Positions 1-7,716 of a stretch of 64,000 nucleotides of DNA are shown one piece after another; within the stretch, counting starts at the first letter, position 1, and every line of letters begins with the position of its first letter. This stretch comes from Hungatella effluvii. GTDB lineage: Bacteria > Bacillota > Clostridia > Lachnospirales > Lachnospiraceae. The translations under genes and the position numbers were made by a program. The notes under the pieces were generated by a model that was given only the letters and a program-made list of their open reading frames with translations, was not told the DNA's origin and did not search any database. The stretch lies in contig NZ_QJKD01000005.1 in assembly GCF_003201875.1 (NCBI RefSeq), positions 310,001 through 374,000 on the forward strand, written 5' to 3'.

Positions 1-227
1 TGATATCGTACCGCCGGATGAATGAAAAGGCAGGCGGGGACTGACAAGGAAAAGTATGGTGATCTAGAACAAAAGCAGTGAGGAGCCAAGCCGCCACACT
101 TTCTGTTTTCCGGCGAAAGAAAAAAGCATTTGTAATTCATGGTAATCATTCCTGACAAAGCTTAATCTATCATATTTCTTCTTTTGTGCCAATGCGGCTG
201 AATATCTTTTCATAAAGGCATGAATAA
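1..227. other. Window start, no supported gene
   Basis: I find no coding region with a plausible start and ribosome site here. Stop codons are frequent in the forward frames. It may be the tail of a transcription unit that lies outside the window. Confidence 0.5.
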
Positions 228-265
228 AGACGGGCAAAATACTGCCCGCCTTATATCGCCCGTCT
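228..265 (-). terminator. Hairpin terminator of the PTS/hydantoinase operon
   Basis: AGACGGGC (228-235) pairs with GCCCGTCT (258-265). Read leftward, the stem is followed by a short T-rich run (TTTATT). It lies just past the hydantoinase stop codon, which fits the end of the minus-strand operon. An inner GGGC/GCCC pairing is an alternative fold. Confidence 0.55.
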
Positions 266-279
266 CAGATTAAGCTCAT

Positions 280-1707
280 TTATAATGCATTAAAAAATAA
301 ATAAGGGTACTTCTGTGCCCATAGAGCCGGCCTGTAATGCTTATACGCAGCAGCGTACGGCTTTGCATAGATCCGATGTCCACAGCCCCTACTTCCGGTA
401 AAGCGTCCGTTCTCTGCAACCAGCATCCCCCTTAGAAAAACCTGTTCCGGGCGCCCTGTCATTTCAAAGCCTTCAAACGTCTCATAGCCAATGCCTTCCA
501 GATTATCCTTCTGCGTTATAATTCCGCGATAATCCGGGTCATATATCACGAGATCCGCATCAAATCCGGGAACAATCTGTCCTTTATTCGCAAGTCCTGC
601 GTTTTTTGCCGGGGTGGTGGCAATCAGATCCACAAACCGCTGTTTAGATATACGCCCTTTGGCCACTCCCTGACTCCATAGCACTGAAATCCGGTTTTGA
701 ACGCCAGGGATTCCATTTGGTATTTTTGTGAAATCCTCCAGTCCCTCTTTTTTCTTTTCAAAGCCTCCGACCAAAGCACAGTGGTCCGAGCTGACTGCAT
801 TCAGCCAGCCTCTGTCTATTCCTTCCCACAATGCCTCCTGATGCTCTTTTGTTCTAAGGGGCGGCGCACAGACGTATTTTGCGCCTTCAAAATCCGGCAG
901 AGCAAGATAAGAGGTATCCAGCACCAGATAATGGGTACATGTTTCCCCAAAAACAGACTGTCCTCCGGCATAGGCCTCCCTGACTGCTTCCATAGCGCCT
1001 TTCGTCGATACGTGAACAATAAAAAGAGGTACATCCGCCACTTGCGCCATAGCAATTGCATGACGAACTGCATCCTCTTCCGTAACCGGCGGTCTGGAGT
1101 AGGAATGGTTAACCGGTGCGAGATGCCCTTCTGCCTTTAATCGCTCTGTATAAAATGATATCATATCCGGATTTTCCGCATGAACCATCATGGTAATTCC
1201 GTGGCGTTTACTCTCATTCATCACCTTAAGGATTGAAATGTCTTCCATGAAGAAGGGAGTTCCTTTGTATGCCATAAACATCTTCACACAGGATACACCA
1301 TGTTTGGGAAGCTCTTTTATCTGATCCGGCGTATCCGGCTGCATATCCATCACCATGGAATGAAAACCAAAATCCACACAGGATATGCCGGAGGCCTTAG
1401 CCGCATGTTTTTCAACTGCTGTTCCCAGAGAATCGCCTTTCTCCTGAGGGACAAAGTCAACAATGGTTGTCGTCCCTCCGACTGCTGCCGCCTCTGTTGT
1501 CTCAAACAGTCTTCCCCCGAAAGAGCCAAAATGAGTATGTTCATCCACACCTCCCGGGAAAATGTACTTGCCGGACGCATCAATCATATCATCGGCCAAT
1601 TGATCCAGGTTCTTCCCAACGGCCATTATGGTTTCTCCATCAATCAGAATGTCTCCCTTAAATTCGGATTCCGCAGTCAAAACTGTACCATTTTTTATCA
1701 GCTTCAT
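280..1707 (-). CDS. Dihydropyrimidinase / D-hydantoinase family amidohydrolase
   Basis: This is a cyclic-amidohydrolase of the dihydropyrimidinase/hydantoinase family, 475 residues (usual length about 460-480). Enzymes of this family open the ring of dihydropyrimidines, hydantoins or related cyclic ureides at a binuclear metal centre. The ligand set is visible: H57 and H59 in DEHTH, the carbamylated-lysine candidate K142 in CVKMFMAYKG, H176 in HAE, H232 in HVST and D308 in SSDH. The start codon overlaps the preceding PTS IIA stop in an ATGA junction, so translation is probably coupled. It is the last gene of the GntR-controlled PTS operon. This suggests that the imported compound, or a product of it, contains a cyclic amide. 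The true substrate cannot be read from sequence; dihydrouracil, hydantoin or a sugar-linked ureide are all possible. Confidence 0.9.
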   Translation of the reverse strand: MKLIKNGTVLTAESEFKGDILIDGETIMAVGKNLDQLADDMIDASGKYIFPGGVDEHTHFGSFGGRLFETTEAAAVGGTTTIVDFVPQEKGDSLGTAVEKHAAKASGISCVDFGFHSMVMDMQPDTPDQIKELPKHGVSCVKMFMAYKGTPFFMEDISILKVMNESKRHGITMMVHAENPDMISFYTERLKAEGHLAPVNHSYSRPPVTEEDAVRHAIAMAQVADVPLFIVHVSTKGAMEAVREAYAGGQSVFGETCTHYLVLDTSYLALPDFEGAKYVCAPPLRTKEHQEALWEGIDRGWLNAVSSDHCALVGGFEKKKEGLEDFTKIPNGIPGVQNRISVLWSQGVAKGRISKQRFVDLIATTPAKNAGLANKGQIVPGFDADLVIYDPDYRGIITQKDNLEGIGYETFEGFEMTGRPEQVFLRGMLVAENGRFTGSRGCGHRIYAKPYAAAYKHYRPALWAQKYPYLFFNAL

Positions 1708-2105
1708 AGCATGTCCTTATGAAATCGAACGATTTGCTCTTTTCCTGCTTCCATGGAAGACTGAATAAGATCTTCACTGTCGTCAGAATTCATACGCCGG
1801 AAGATCAGTTCCACCAGCATTGGCACATTTGTCCCTGAAATAACATTCAGCCTGTCATCCGAAACAGCGTAAGTAACGGCTGATTTAAACGGAGAACCGC
1901 CGGTAATATCCGTCATAATTACTATTTTTTCACAGTCCTTCAGATTATTCAGCTTTTCCCTGAAGTCATTCTCCAGCGCTTCCTGTGATTCTCCCTGCAG
2001 AAAATCAATATACTCATAGTTTTCCGGTTTTCCAACCACCAGCTCCAGCATGCTGGTAATACCCGACGCGAAATTCCCATGCCCCGCAACAATGATTCCT
2101 ATCAT
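1704..2105 (-). CDS. PTS mannose-family EIIA component
   Basis: This is a cytoplasmic EIIA of the mannose/fructose/sorbose PTS family, 133 residues. It takes phosphate from HPr and passes it to EIIB. The phosphorylated histidine is H9 in the VAGHG motif that follows the first strand. The TDITGGSPF segment near residues 65-73 is typical of EIIA-Man folds. It overlaps the upstream BtpA-like gene and the downstream hydantoinase gene by ATGA-type junctions, so all three are co-translated. It is separated from its partners IIB, IIC and IID by four non-PTS genes, which is an unusual gene order for this family. Confidence 0.92.
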   Translation of the reverse strand: MIGIIVAGHGNFASGITSMLELVVGKPENYEYIDFLQGESQEALENDFREKLNNLKDCEKIVIMTDITGGSPFKSAVTYAVSDDRLNVISGTNVPMLVELIFRRMNSDDSEDLIQSSMEAGKEQIVRFHKDML

Positions 2106-2926
2106 AACTTCTCCTCATCTCTGCTGTTTTCACGCAGTTTCCGAGCTGTCTTCACACCTTCCATGAACTGTCCGGCCCGCTCCGGGTCAATTGGATTTCT
2201 CATGTTTCCATTTTTCACCCATGTTCCCACACTGACACCGTCGTAATACTGCAGAATCTCGCTGATATTATCCCCGGTTGCGCCGGAACTTAAGAAAATG
2301 GGAATTTTGCTGCCCAGACGTTTTCGTACACTCTTAATAATTTCAATACTCTCTTCGCAGCTCTGTCCCCCCAAAAAGAGCCCGTCTGCAAATGCGTTCA
2401 TCACTGTGTCCCATGCATTGTCAACAATGCTCTTTCCCGCCAGCTGTTCATAGTGAACTTCCTGTACATCCGCATAAACCGGAATATGGGACCCGATCCT
2501 TTTCTTAAACTGGCAGATATCCACGCACTGTGCTTCCAACATACCGGCATATCCGACTTCCACTCCGGTATAGGTGTGCTCCACCCGGATAAAATCTGAA
2601 CCTGCCGCAGCTGCCACTGCCAACGATGCTACTCCATCCCAGTTGACCAGAATCCCCTGTATCATATCCGGGTATTTTCTTCTGCACTCCTTTGCCAGTG
2701 CGGTCATATAAGCAACCGTCTCCGGGAGTGCCTGCTGCCGGACAGGCGCATCGTTCCGGTTCTGAATAATATATCCGTCAAAACCATTGGCCTGAATCAT
2801 CTCAATTTCTTTTAATGACACAGCCACAATCTCTTCAAACGGCATTCCATCATGCCGAAAACTTCCCGGAAACGGCTCTGGCTGTATCATGGCCAGTGCC
2901 ACTGGAAATTCTTTACCACACATCAT
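2102..2926 (-). CDS. BtpA/SgcQ-like family TIM-barrel protein
   Basis: The 274-residue product resembles the BtpA/SgcQ family, a TIM-barrel group with no firmly established reaction. It has been linked to photosystem I biogenesis in cyanobacteria (BtpA) and to a PTS sugar operon in E. coli (SgcQ). Recognisable segments are ALAMIQPEPFPGS at the N-terminus, the DGYIIQN strand, IRVEHTYTGVEVGYAG in the middle, VYADVQEVH and the phosphate-binding-like GVSVGTWVK near residues 230-240. Two ATGs stand in tandem at the start; an AGGAGG lies about 12 bases upstream inside the end of the previous gene. Being inside a PTS operon, as sgcQ is, points to an enzyme acting on a phosphorylated sugar derivative. 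That role is inference. Confidence 0.75.
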   Translation of the reverse strand: MMCGKEFPVALAMIQPEPFPGSFRHDGMPFEEIVAVSLKEIEMIQANGFDGYIIQNRNDAPVRQQALPETVAYMTALAKECRRKYPDMIQGILVNWDGVASLAVAAAAGSDFIRVEHTYTGVEVGYAGMLEAQCVDICQFKKRIGSHIPVYADVQEVHYEQLAGKSIVDNAWDTVMNAFADGLFLGGQSCEESIEIIKSVRKRLGSKIPIFLSSGATGDNISEILQYYDGVSVGTWVKNGNMRNPIDPERAGQFMEGVKTARKLRENSRDEEKL

Positions 2927-2933
2927 ACCGCTC

Positions 2934-3893
2934 TCACACCTCCTCTAAAAAACGCGCATATTCCATCGCCTCATGAAAGAAGGCAGAAGACGGAATAATC
3001 CCCTTCTCGGTAATTAATGACCGGATGTACTCCGGAGCAATTTCCAGAAGCTTAATTCCTCTAAAATCCACCCGTTCCTTCGCCTCCATATCCCACGCTC
3101 CTGCCAATCGGGGACCATAGTCAAACGGCATGGGCGACAACCTGTTATATCCATAGACAGGCCGTGTATCCACCTTAATCATCGGAGTCAGAACATAAAG
3201 AGGTATCCCGATCTGGCGGCACAGAATAGCCAGTATATCCGACCCGACTGTATTAAAAACCGTACCGTCAGGATAAACGGTTTCCGCCCCCATGAATGCT
3301 GCCTGACACTTTTTTAAAGCAACCAGCATCGTTGTATCAGGAATAAAATGGACCTCGTGCCCCGCTTCTACCGCAGTTTTTACGAAAGGCCGCCCCCCAT
3401 CAAGCGCCCGGCTCTCCGGTATATAGATGGTACGTTTTCTTCCCAGTTCTGCCACAAAACGATCCACGGTACTGGAATAGTCAAAAATCATAATCGTATC
3501 CAAGTTTTCCGCAATATGAACACCATAAGAGATCAGTGTGTCCATATCCTTTGCGGCCTCCGCTCCGTAAGCGTTAATCCGATTTGCAATACGCTCCCGT
3601 ATCTCCCGTTCCCCTGCGTTCTCAAGCTCAGCCAGGCCTTTTATATAATAGCGGATTGCGTTATAAATCGCCCGGCTCTGCTGCCCTCTTGTTTCCATAA
3701 AGAAGCGGGCTATTTCTCTCACCTTATAGAGAACGCTTTTTCCATTCTCTGACTCGTCCTCAGCAGTCAAAAGCATAATTTCCCCTATCATACGAATATG
3801 ATTATTAGCACCGAGGACGCGGCTGTTTACGATATCGTCAAACAGTTTGGACGACTGGTTATTCAACAGTTGTCGCACTTCTTCTTTATTCAT
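2934..3893 (-). CDS. eIF2B alpha/beta/delta-like protein (sugar-phosphate isomerase superfamily)
   Basis: This 319-residue protein belongs to the IF-2B superfamily, which includes ribose-1,5-bisphosphate isomerase and methylthioribose-1-phosphate isomerase. An N-terminal helical region (about 1-125) precedes a Rossmann-like domain with PESRALDGGRPF (159-170) and MGAETVYPDGTVFNTVGS (201-218). In the characterised isomerases the latter motif begins GAD and the Asp is catalytic. Here the position is E204, and the usual catalytic Cys position appears to be in DYSSTVDRF, without a Cys. The protein may therefore bind a sugar phosphate with altered chemistry or be regulatory. A strong GGAG ribosome site precedes the ATG. 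The surrounding PTS and amidohydrolase genes suggest a pentose- or hexose-phosphate ligand. Confidence 0.75.
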   Translation of the reverse strand: MNKEEVRQLLNNQSSKLFDDIVNSRVLGANNHIRMIGEIMLLTAEDESENGKSVLYKVREIARFFMETRGQQSRAIYNAIRYYIKGLAELENAGEREIRERIANRINAYGAEAAKDMDTLISYGVHIAENLDTIMIFDYSSTVDRFVAELGRKRTIYIPESRALDGGRPFVKTAVEAGHEVHFIPDTTMLVALKKCQAAFMGAETVYPDGTVFNTVGSDILAILCRQIGIPLYVLTPMIKVDTRPVYGYNRLSPMPFDYGPRLAGAWDMEAKERVDFRGIKLLEIAPEYIRSLITEKGIIPSSAFFHEAMEYARFLEEV

Positions 3894-3927
3894 GATACTC
3901 CCTCTTCCCTATTTATATTGTAGCCAG

Positions 3928-4683
3928 CTACCCAGCCGTGCCTCCTCCTGCCTTCGAAAAACAGGAAAGCAAACGCTCTGCGTTCTTGCAGAACATGCAC
4001 TCCTTCAGTTCTTCAGGAAGCTTAAGTAAATCAAAGGTATGAACCGAGCATACCGTCAGCTTATCCGGATAGTGGCTTCCAAAGAGAAAACGTTCCTTCG
4101 GTATCTGACTGAAAGCCTTTCTCAAAATAGGAAATTCGTACATACAGGAGGTTTCCACCATCAGATTCTCATATTGGGGAACGAGTTCCACGCAGCCATA
4201 GCCAAAGTCCGTGGTTCCCATATGAAGAAGAACCATCGTCATATCGGGATGGCGTTTGGCATAATACGCCCATTGCGCCGGCATAGTGCGGCAGCCCCAG
4301 CCCGTGAATACATTCACAGGCATGTGGTTTGCCGCCGCTATTTCGATAATCGTGTCAAGAACCGGCATAGTCTCCGGATAGTAACAGTGTTCCATAGAAT
4401 CCAGCTCGATGGTTTTAAAGTATCCGGAAGCCGCAATTCGCTCCATCTCTTCAACACAGCCGCGTTCCTTCGGATTAATCACTGCAGACCCAATGATCCG
4501 TTCCGGATTGGCTTTTACCAGCTCTGCCACTGCGTTGTTCTGCTCTCTCGCGGAAAATCCGGCAAGCGCAGATACCACACGTTTATCAATCTGGTTTTCC
4601 TCCATGTCCTGAAGCAATGCAGCCGTATCATATTGATTTGTATCCCGATCCCATTTTATATGGGAATGATAATCAATAATCAT
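3928..4683 (-). CDS. Amidohydrolase-2 family TIM-barrel protein with altered metal site
   Basis: The 251-residue protein is of the amidohydrolase-2 type (PF04909-like; decarboxylases, lactonases, hydrolases). The first-strand HxH is present (H6, H8 in YHSH) and H154 in LLHMG fits the sixth-strand ligand. The usual His of the fifth strand appears as VFTG (F126), and the usual Asp of the C-terminal GSDxP motif is H204 in FGSHYP. The metal site is therefore non-canonical. The second amidohydrolase of the operon (6907-7716) keeps the normal residues, so the two are unlikely to be redundant. AAGGAG lies seven bases before the ATG. It sits 14 bases after the PTS IID gene and is followed by the eIF2B-like gene. 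Confidence 0.8.
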   Translation of the reverse strand: MIIDYHSHIKWDRDTNQYDTAALLQDMEENQIDKRVVSALAGFSAREQNNAVAELVKANPERIIGSAVINPKERGCVEEMERIAASGYFKTIELDSMEHCYYPETMPVLDTIIEIAAANHMPVNVFTGWGCRTMPAQWAYYAKRHPDMTMVLLHMGTTDFGYGCVELVPQYENLMVETSCMYEFPILRKAFSQIPKERFLFGSHYPDKLTVCSVHTFDLLKLPEELKECMFCKNAERLLSCFSKAGGGTAG

Positions 4684-4697
4684 CTTTTACTCCTTAA

Positions 4698-5543
4698 CTA
4701 TCCTAAGATTCCAACCGCATATCCGGCAATACCTACCAGCATGGTAACCAGCATCAGAACTACCGGATTCATTTTCTTCTTGTCCATCAGCCACAGCATC
4801 AGAAGCGTATACAAAAGCGGAAGAATGCCCGGAACGATCCCATCCAGAGTGGACTGAAGGCTTACCACCGTCTCTCCGGCTTTGTAAGTCCACGGAACGT
4901 TAATCGTTACAAACTTGTACACAAAACCACCAATAACTGCGTAAGCGGCAATTCCCGCCAGTCTCGTCATCTTGTCGATCAGACCAGAACTCTGCATGGC
5001 ACCGACAAATTCAACACCTTTCTCGTAACCTTTAAAAATGCCAAAGTAACGGAGAAGCTGACCTACGCCTGCCATAACAAGGACAAAGAGCAGCGGCCCC
5101 ACCATACTGCTGTATCCGCTGGCAATCACCATGGATACTGCCAGGCCTGCAATAATTGGACGCAGTGTTCCATGGTAAAGGGAGTCACCAATTCCCGCCA
5201 GCGGACCCATGAGCGCTGCCTTTATGGCGTTGATGCTGACCGGATCAATGTCATGCTCATTTGCATTGCGCTCCTCCATGGCCGCCGTTACACCGATGAC
5301 GAAATGGGAAAGCCTCGCCTCTGTCAGGAAAAGCTCTGTATGACGCCTGTACGCTTCTTTCTTATCTTCTTCATTCTTATATACCTTTTCAATCACCGGC
5401 ATCATGGAAAACGCAAAGCCCGGCGCCTCCTGCTTTTCGTAGTTAAAGCCGCTTACAAATGCCTGGGAATAGATATACATTTTCAGCAGATCTTTTTTGT
5501 TAAGTTTTGTTAAATCGTTATTTACAGTCTGATTTCCTGCCAT
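4698..5543 (-). CDS. PTS mannose-family EIID membrane component
   Basis: This is the EIID subunit of a mannose-family PTS permease, about 281 residues from the chosen start. It is a membrane protein that forms the sugar channel together with EIIC. The family signatures are visible: FNYEKQEAPGFAFSMMPVIEKVY near the N-terminus, the GPLAGIGDSLYHGTLRPI segment in the middle, and hydrophobic C-terminal spans. I place the start at the ATG at 5543 because GGGAGG lies seven bases upstream and the IIC stop overlaps it as TAATG. A further upstream in-frame start would run into the IIC gene without a ribosome site. Confidence 0.93.
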   Translation of the reverse strand: MAGNQTVNNDLTKLNKKDLLKMYIYSQAFVSGFNYEKQEAPGFAFSMMPVIEKVYKNEEDKKEAYRRHTELFLTEARLSHFVIGVTAAMEERNANEHDIDPVSINAIKAALMGPLAGIGDSLYHGTLRPIIAGLAVSMVIASGYSSMVGPLLFVLVMAGVGQLLRYFGIFKGYEKGVEFVGAMQSSGLIDKMTRLAGIAAYAVIGGFVYKFVTINVPWTYKAGETVVSLQSTLDGIVPGILPLLYTLLMLWLMDKKKMNPVVLMLVTMLVGIAGYAVGILG

Positions 5544-6286
5544 TATGCTACCTCCCTGTCCATTTCGCGATAATAGGCCATAGCCACACATACAACTGCA
5601 ATCAGTGTGATTCCAATCGGATTAATATTCAAAAAGCTGGAGAAGAAAAATCCAATCAGGAAATAGTACCAGATATGTTTCACATTAATACACTTCAGCA
5701 GCAGTGCAAGTCCGACAGCACCAATCATTCCGCCGCCTACAGCCAGACCGTCAATAATAACCTTGGGAATTGCATTGATAATTGCCTGGACCGGTCCTGC
5801 GCCTAAATAGATTGCCAGGAAAACAGGTACAGAAAACAGTACGAAATTGAATACATTCGGCAGAATAAGGCAGTTCATGGTAATCCCCGTTCTGCTCCCT
5901 CGCTCGACAGCGGCCTCAAGCCTGTGCTGAGTCCATACACATAGCACCATATTTCTGAAGTACATGCCCATCTGTCCTAAAATTGCAAGCGGAAGCGCGG
6001 TTGCCAGTGCGACCTCGGTGCTGCCTGAAATACAGGCAAATGCAGTTGCAATAATTGTGCTGAATGTCTCCTCCGGCGGAAGCGCCGTACCGACAAATAC
6101 CTGACCCAAAAACATTAGCTCAATAGTACAGCCTACCATCAGACCCATCTTTAAATCCCCCATGATCAGTCCGATAATCGGTCCTATTACAATTGGTCTG
6201 TATGTAAAGAACTGTGTACAATACTTATCAAAAAATGTCAGCCATGTAACCAGCGCTACAAGGACAGCTTTCACTAACAAACTCAT
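5543..6286 (-). CDS. PTS mannose-family EIIC membrane component
   Basis: This is the EIIC subunit of the mannose-family PTS, about 247 residues, with six or more hydrophobic segments. The region YRPIVIGPIIGLIMGDLKMG and the GQVFVGTALPPEE motif are typical of EIIC-Man proteins. The ATG at 6286 is chosen because GGAGAAGGGAG stands just upstream. It overlaps EIID by one base (TAATG), so the two membrane subunits are translationally coupled in the usual C-then-D order. Confidence 0.93.
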   Translation of the reverse strand: MSLLVKAVLVALVTWLTFFDKYCTQFFTYRPIVIGPIIGLIMGDLKMGLMVGCTIELMFLGQVFVGTALPPEETFSTIIATAFACISGSTEVALATALPLAILGQMGMYFRNMVLCVWTQHRLEAAVERGSRTGITMNCLILPNVFNFVLFSVPVFLAIYLGAGPVQAIINAIPKVIIDGLAVGGGMIGAVGLALLLKCINVKHIWYYFLIGFFFSSFLNINPIGITLIAVVCVAMAYYREMDREVA

Positions 6287-6302
6287 ACGTTTCTCCCTTC
6301 TC

Positions 6303-6788
6303 CTATTTGGAAATGAGTGCAAGTCCATCTATGGACTTATCATTTGGTACCGCCCTCACATCAAGTCTTATATTTTTTTCTGCAATCGCCGTTAAATTTG
6401 CTATATCCTCAGGCTCTACGTAAATATAAGGCAAAAGGCGTTTTCTCCCCACCGTTGAACGGGCATTACTGATATTCCCCACATTAACACTCTCAATATA
6501 AAAGCCCCGTTCAAATAAATCTAATGCCGTTTTCGGATTCCTTACGATCAGCAGTACTTTTGTATCCGACTGATCTGTCTTTAAAAGCTCGGCCGCTTTT
6601 TCAACTGATACAATTGTCAGTTTGATTTTCGCAGGAACTGCCAGCTTCAAAAGCATCTGCTGAGTCGGGTCCTTTGCCGCCATATCGTCGGCCACAAGGA
6701 TCTCTCCAGCTTTCGAGTCCGATATCCACGCTGTTACAATCTGTCCATGAATCAGCCGGTCATCAATTCTCATGTGTGATACAACCAT
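6303..6788 (-). CDS. PTS mannose-family EIIB component
   Basis: This is the cytoplasmic EIIB of the mannose/fructose/sorbose family, 161 residues. It carries the phosphoryl group from EIIA to the sugar during transport. The signature MRIDDRLIHGQ is at residues 6-16 with the active histidine at H14. The ATG at 6788 has AGGAAGGAG eight bases upstream. It is the first PTS gene of the operon and directly follows a set of hairpin repeats that also precede the first PTS gene of the other PTS operon in this window (37912-38054). Confidence 0.93.
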   Translation of the reverse strand: MVVSHMRIDDRLIHGQIVTAWISDSKAGEILVADDMAAKDPTQQMLLKLAVPAKIKLTIVSVEKAAELLKTDQSDTKVLLIVRNPKTALDLFERGFYIESVNVGNISNARSTVGRKRLLPYIYVEPEDIANLTAIAEKNIRLDVRAVPNDKSIDGLALISK

Positions 6789-6799
6789 GATGCTGCTCC

Positions 6800-6990
6800 T
6801 TCCTCGTTACGAGCACTTGGCGGACGTCTTTTGTCCGCTTACGTGCGATACATGTCATCTCCGCTTAGCGATCGCTATGAGCACTTAGCTGCTGTCTTTT
6901 AGCAGCTTACGTGCGATGCATTTCATGTGACTTAGCGAGGTCTTTCACGAGCTTAGTCACATGATGGTCTTCCACGAGCTTAGCGGAGTG
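6800..6990. repeat. Array of hairpin repeats upstream of PTS IIB
   Basis: Four palindromic units lie here. Unit 1 (6811-6846) has stem GCGGAC/GTCCGC around loop GTCTTTT inside an outer GCAC/GTGC pair. Unit 2 (6879-6914) has stem AGCTGCT/AGCAGCT around the same loop and the same outer pair. Unit 3 (6924-6963) has stem CATGTGACT/AGTCACATG. Unit 4 (6962-6990) is a partial copy of unit 3. Units 1 and 3 recur at 37912-38054 with different but still complementary stems and identical loops and flanks. The array starts at the ribosome site of the IIB gene and runs into the 3' end of the amidohydrolase gene. Confidence 0.85.
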
Positions 6991-7716
6991 GCTTTTCCAT
7001 AACTTCTCGGCGTTCCTGTAAAATACTAACTCCAACTCCGATTCGTTAAGCCCCAAATGATACAACTTCTCGATTTCAATATTGGTCGGTTTATATGGCC
7101 AGTCGGTTCCAAACAGAATTCGTTCCGGTCCCAGAACCTCCACTGCTTTTCTAAGTATGTCAATTTCCATATTCGCTGACGTCTCTACCCAGAAGTTATC
7201 CAGATCCCGGATTGCCTCGATACAGCTGTATCCAAACTCCCGGCCGCAGACATGGGTAAATACAAACCGCATATCCGGCCTTCGCTTCGCATGTTCGATC
7301 CAGACAAACGGTGTACACAAAGGGCTTGCGCCTCCATGAATCTGAATATGAACTCCATATTTTCCGATCTCATCAATTACAGGACCCAGACTCGGGCAGT
7401 TCTCTACTGCGTAGCCGTGCTTCCATGACATGAACTTTACTCCGTTCATCTTCATGTCTCCCAGTGTCCGGTGAATCTCTAAAAACGCATCCGGAGCCTT
7501 GGGATCAATATCCGCGTAACCTTCAACAATACCCGGATACTGGCACATGGCTTCATAAACAAGGTCGTTCTGCGGCCTCATACCGTTTCCTGATAAAGAA
7601 CAGATACCCACTTTTGTGATTCCAAACTCACCCAGCTCCTTTACCAGCTGATCCGCATTGTTCGCGTCTCCTGATCTGGTCTTCCCCAGATGTGAATGGA
7701 AATCATACCTTTTCAC
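6907..7716 (-). CDS. Amidohydrolase-2 family hydrolase
   Basis: The 269-residue protein is a TIM-barrel amidohydrolase of the PF04909 type. It has H7 and H9 in FHSH, a fifth-strand His in IQIHGG, a sixth-strand His in FTHVCG and the C-terminal Asp in FGTDWP, so the metal site looks complete. The start is a GTG at 7716, preceded by GGGGAGG at about nine bases and overlapping the end of the GntR gene. The last 25 or so codons run through the hairpin repeat array, so the tail rich in Lys-Leu-Val-Asp and His is repeat-encoded and probably not part of the ancestral fold. Likely roles are ring opening, deacylation or decarboxylation of the PTS-imported compound. The substrate is unknown. Confidence 0.87.
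   Translation of the reverse strand: MKRYDFHSHLGKTRSGDANNADQLVKELGEFGITKVGICSLSGNGMRPQNDLVYEAMCQYPGIVEGYADIDPKAPDAFLEIHRTLGDMKMNGVKFMSWKHGYAVENCPSLGPVIDEIGKYGVHIQIHGGASPLCTPFVWIEHAKRRPDMRFVFTHVCGREFGYSCIEAIRDLDNFWVETSANMEIDILRKAVEVLGPERILFGTDWPYKPTNIEIEKLYHLGLNESELELVFYRNAEKLWKSHSAKLVEDHHVTKLVKDLAKSHEMHRT

Noticed and set aside
4039..4857. Long plus-strand reading frame (272 codons) opposite the amidohydrolase and IID genes
   Set aside because: It is antisense to two well-supported genes with good ribosome sites and shows no recognisable motif or start signal.
6800..6990. Hairpin array considered as a CRISPR array
   Set aside because: Units are palindromic, adjacent and without regular unique spacers, and there are no cas genes.
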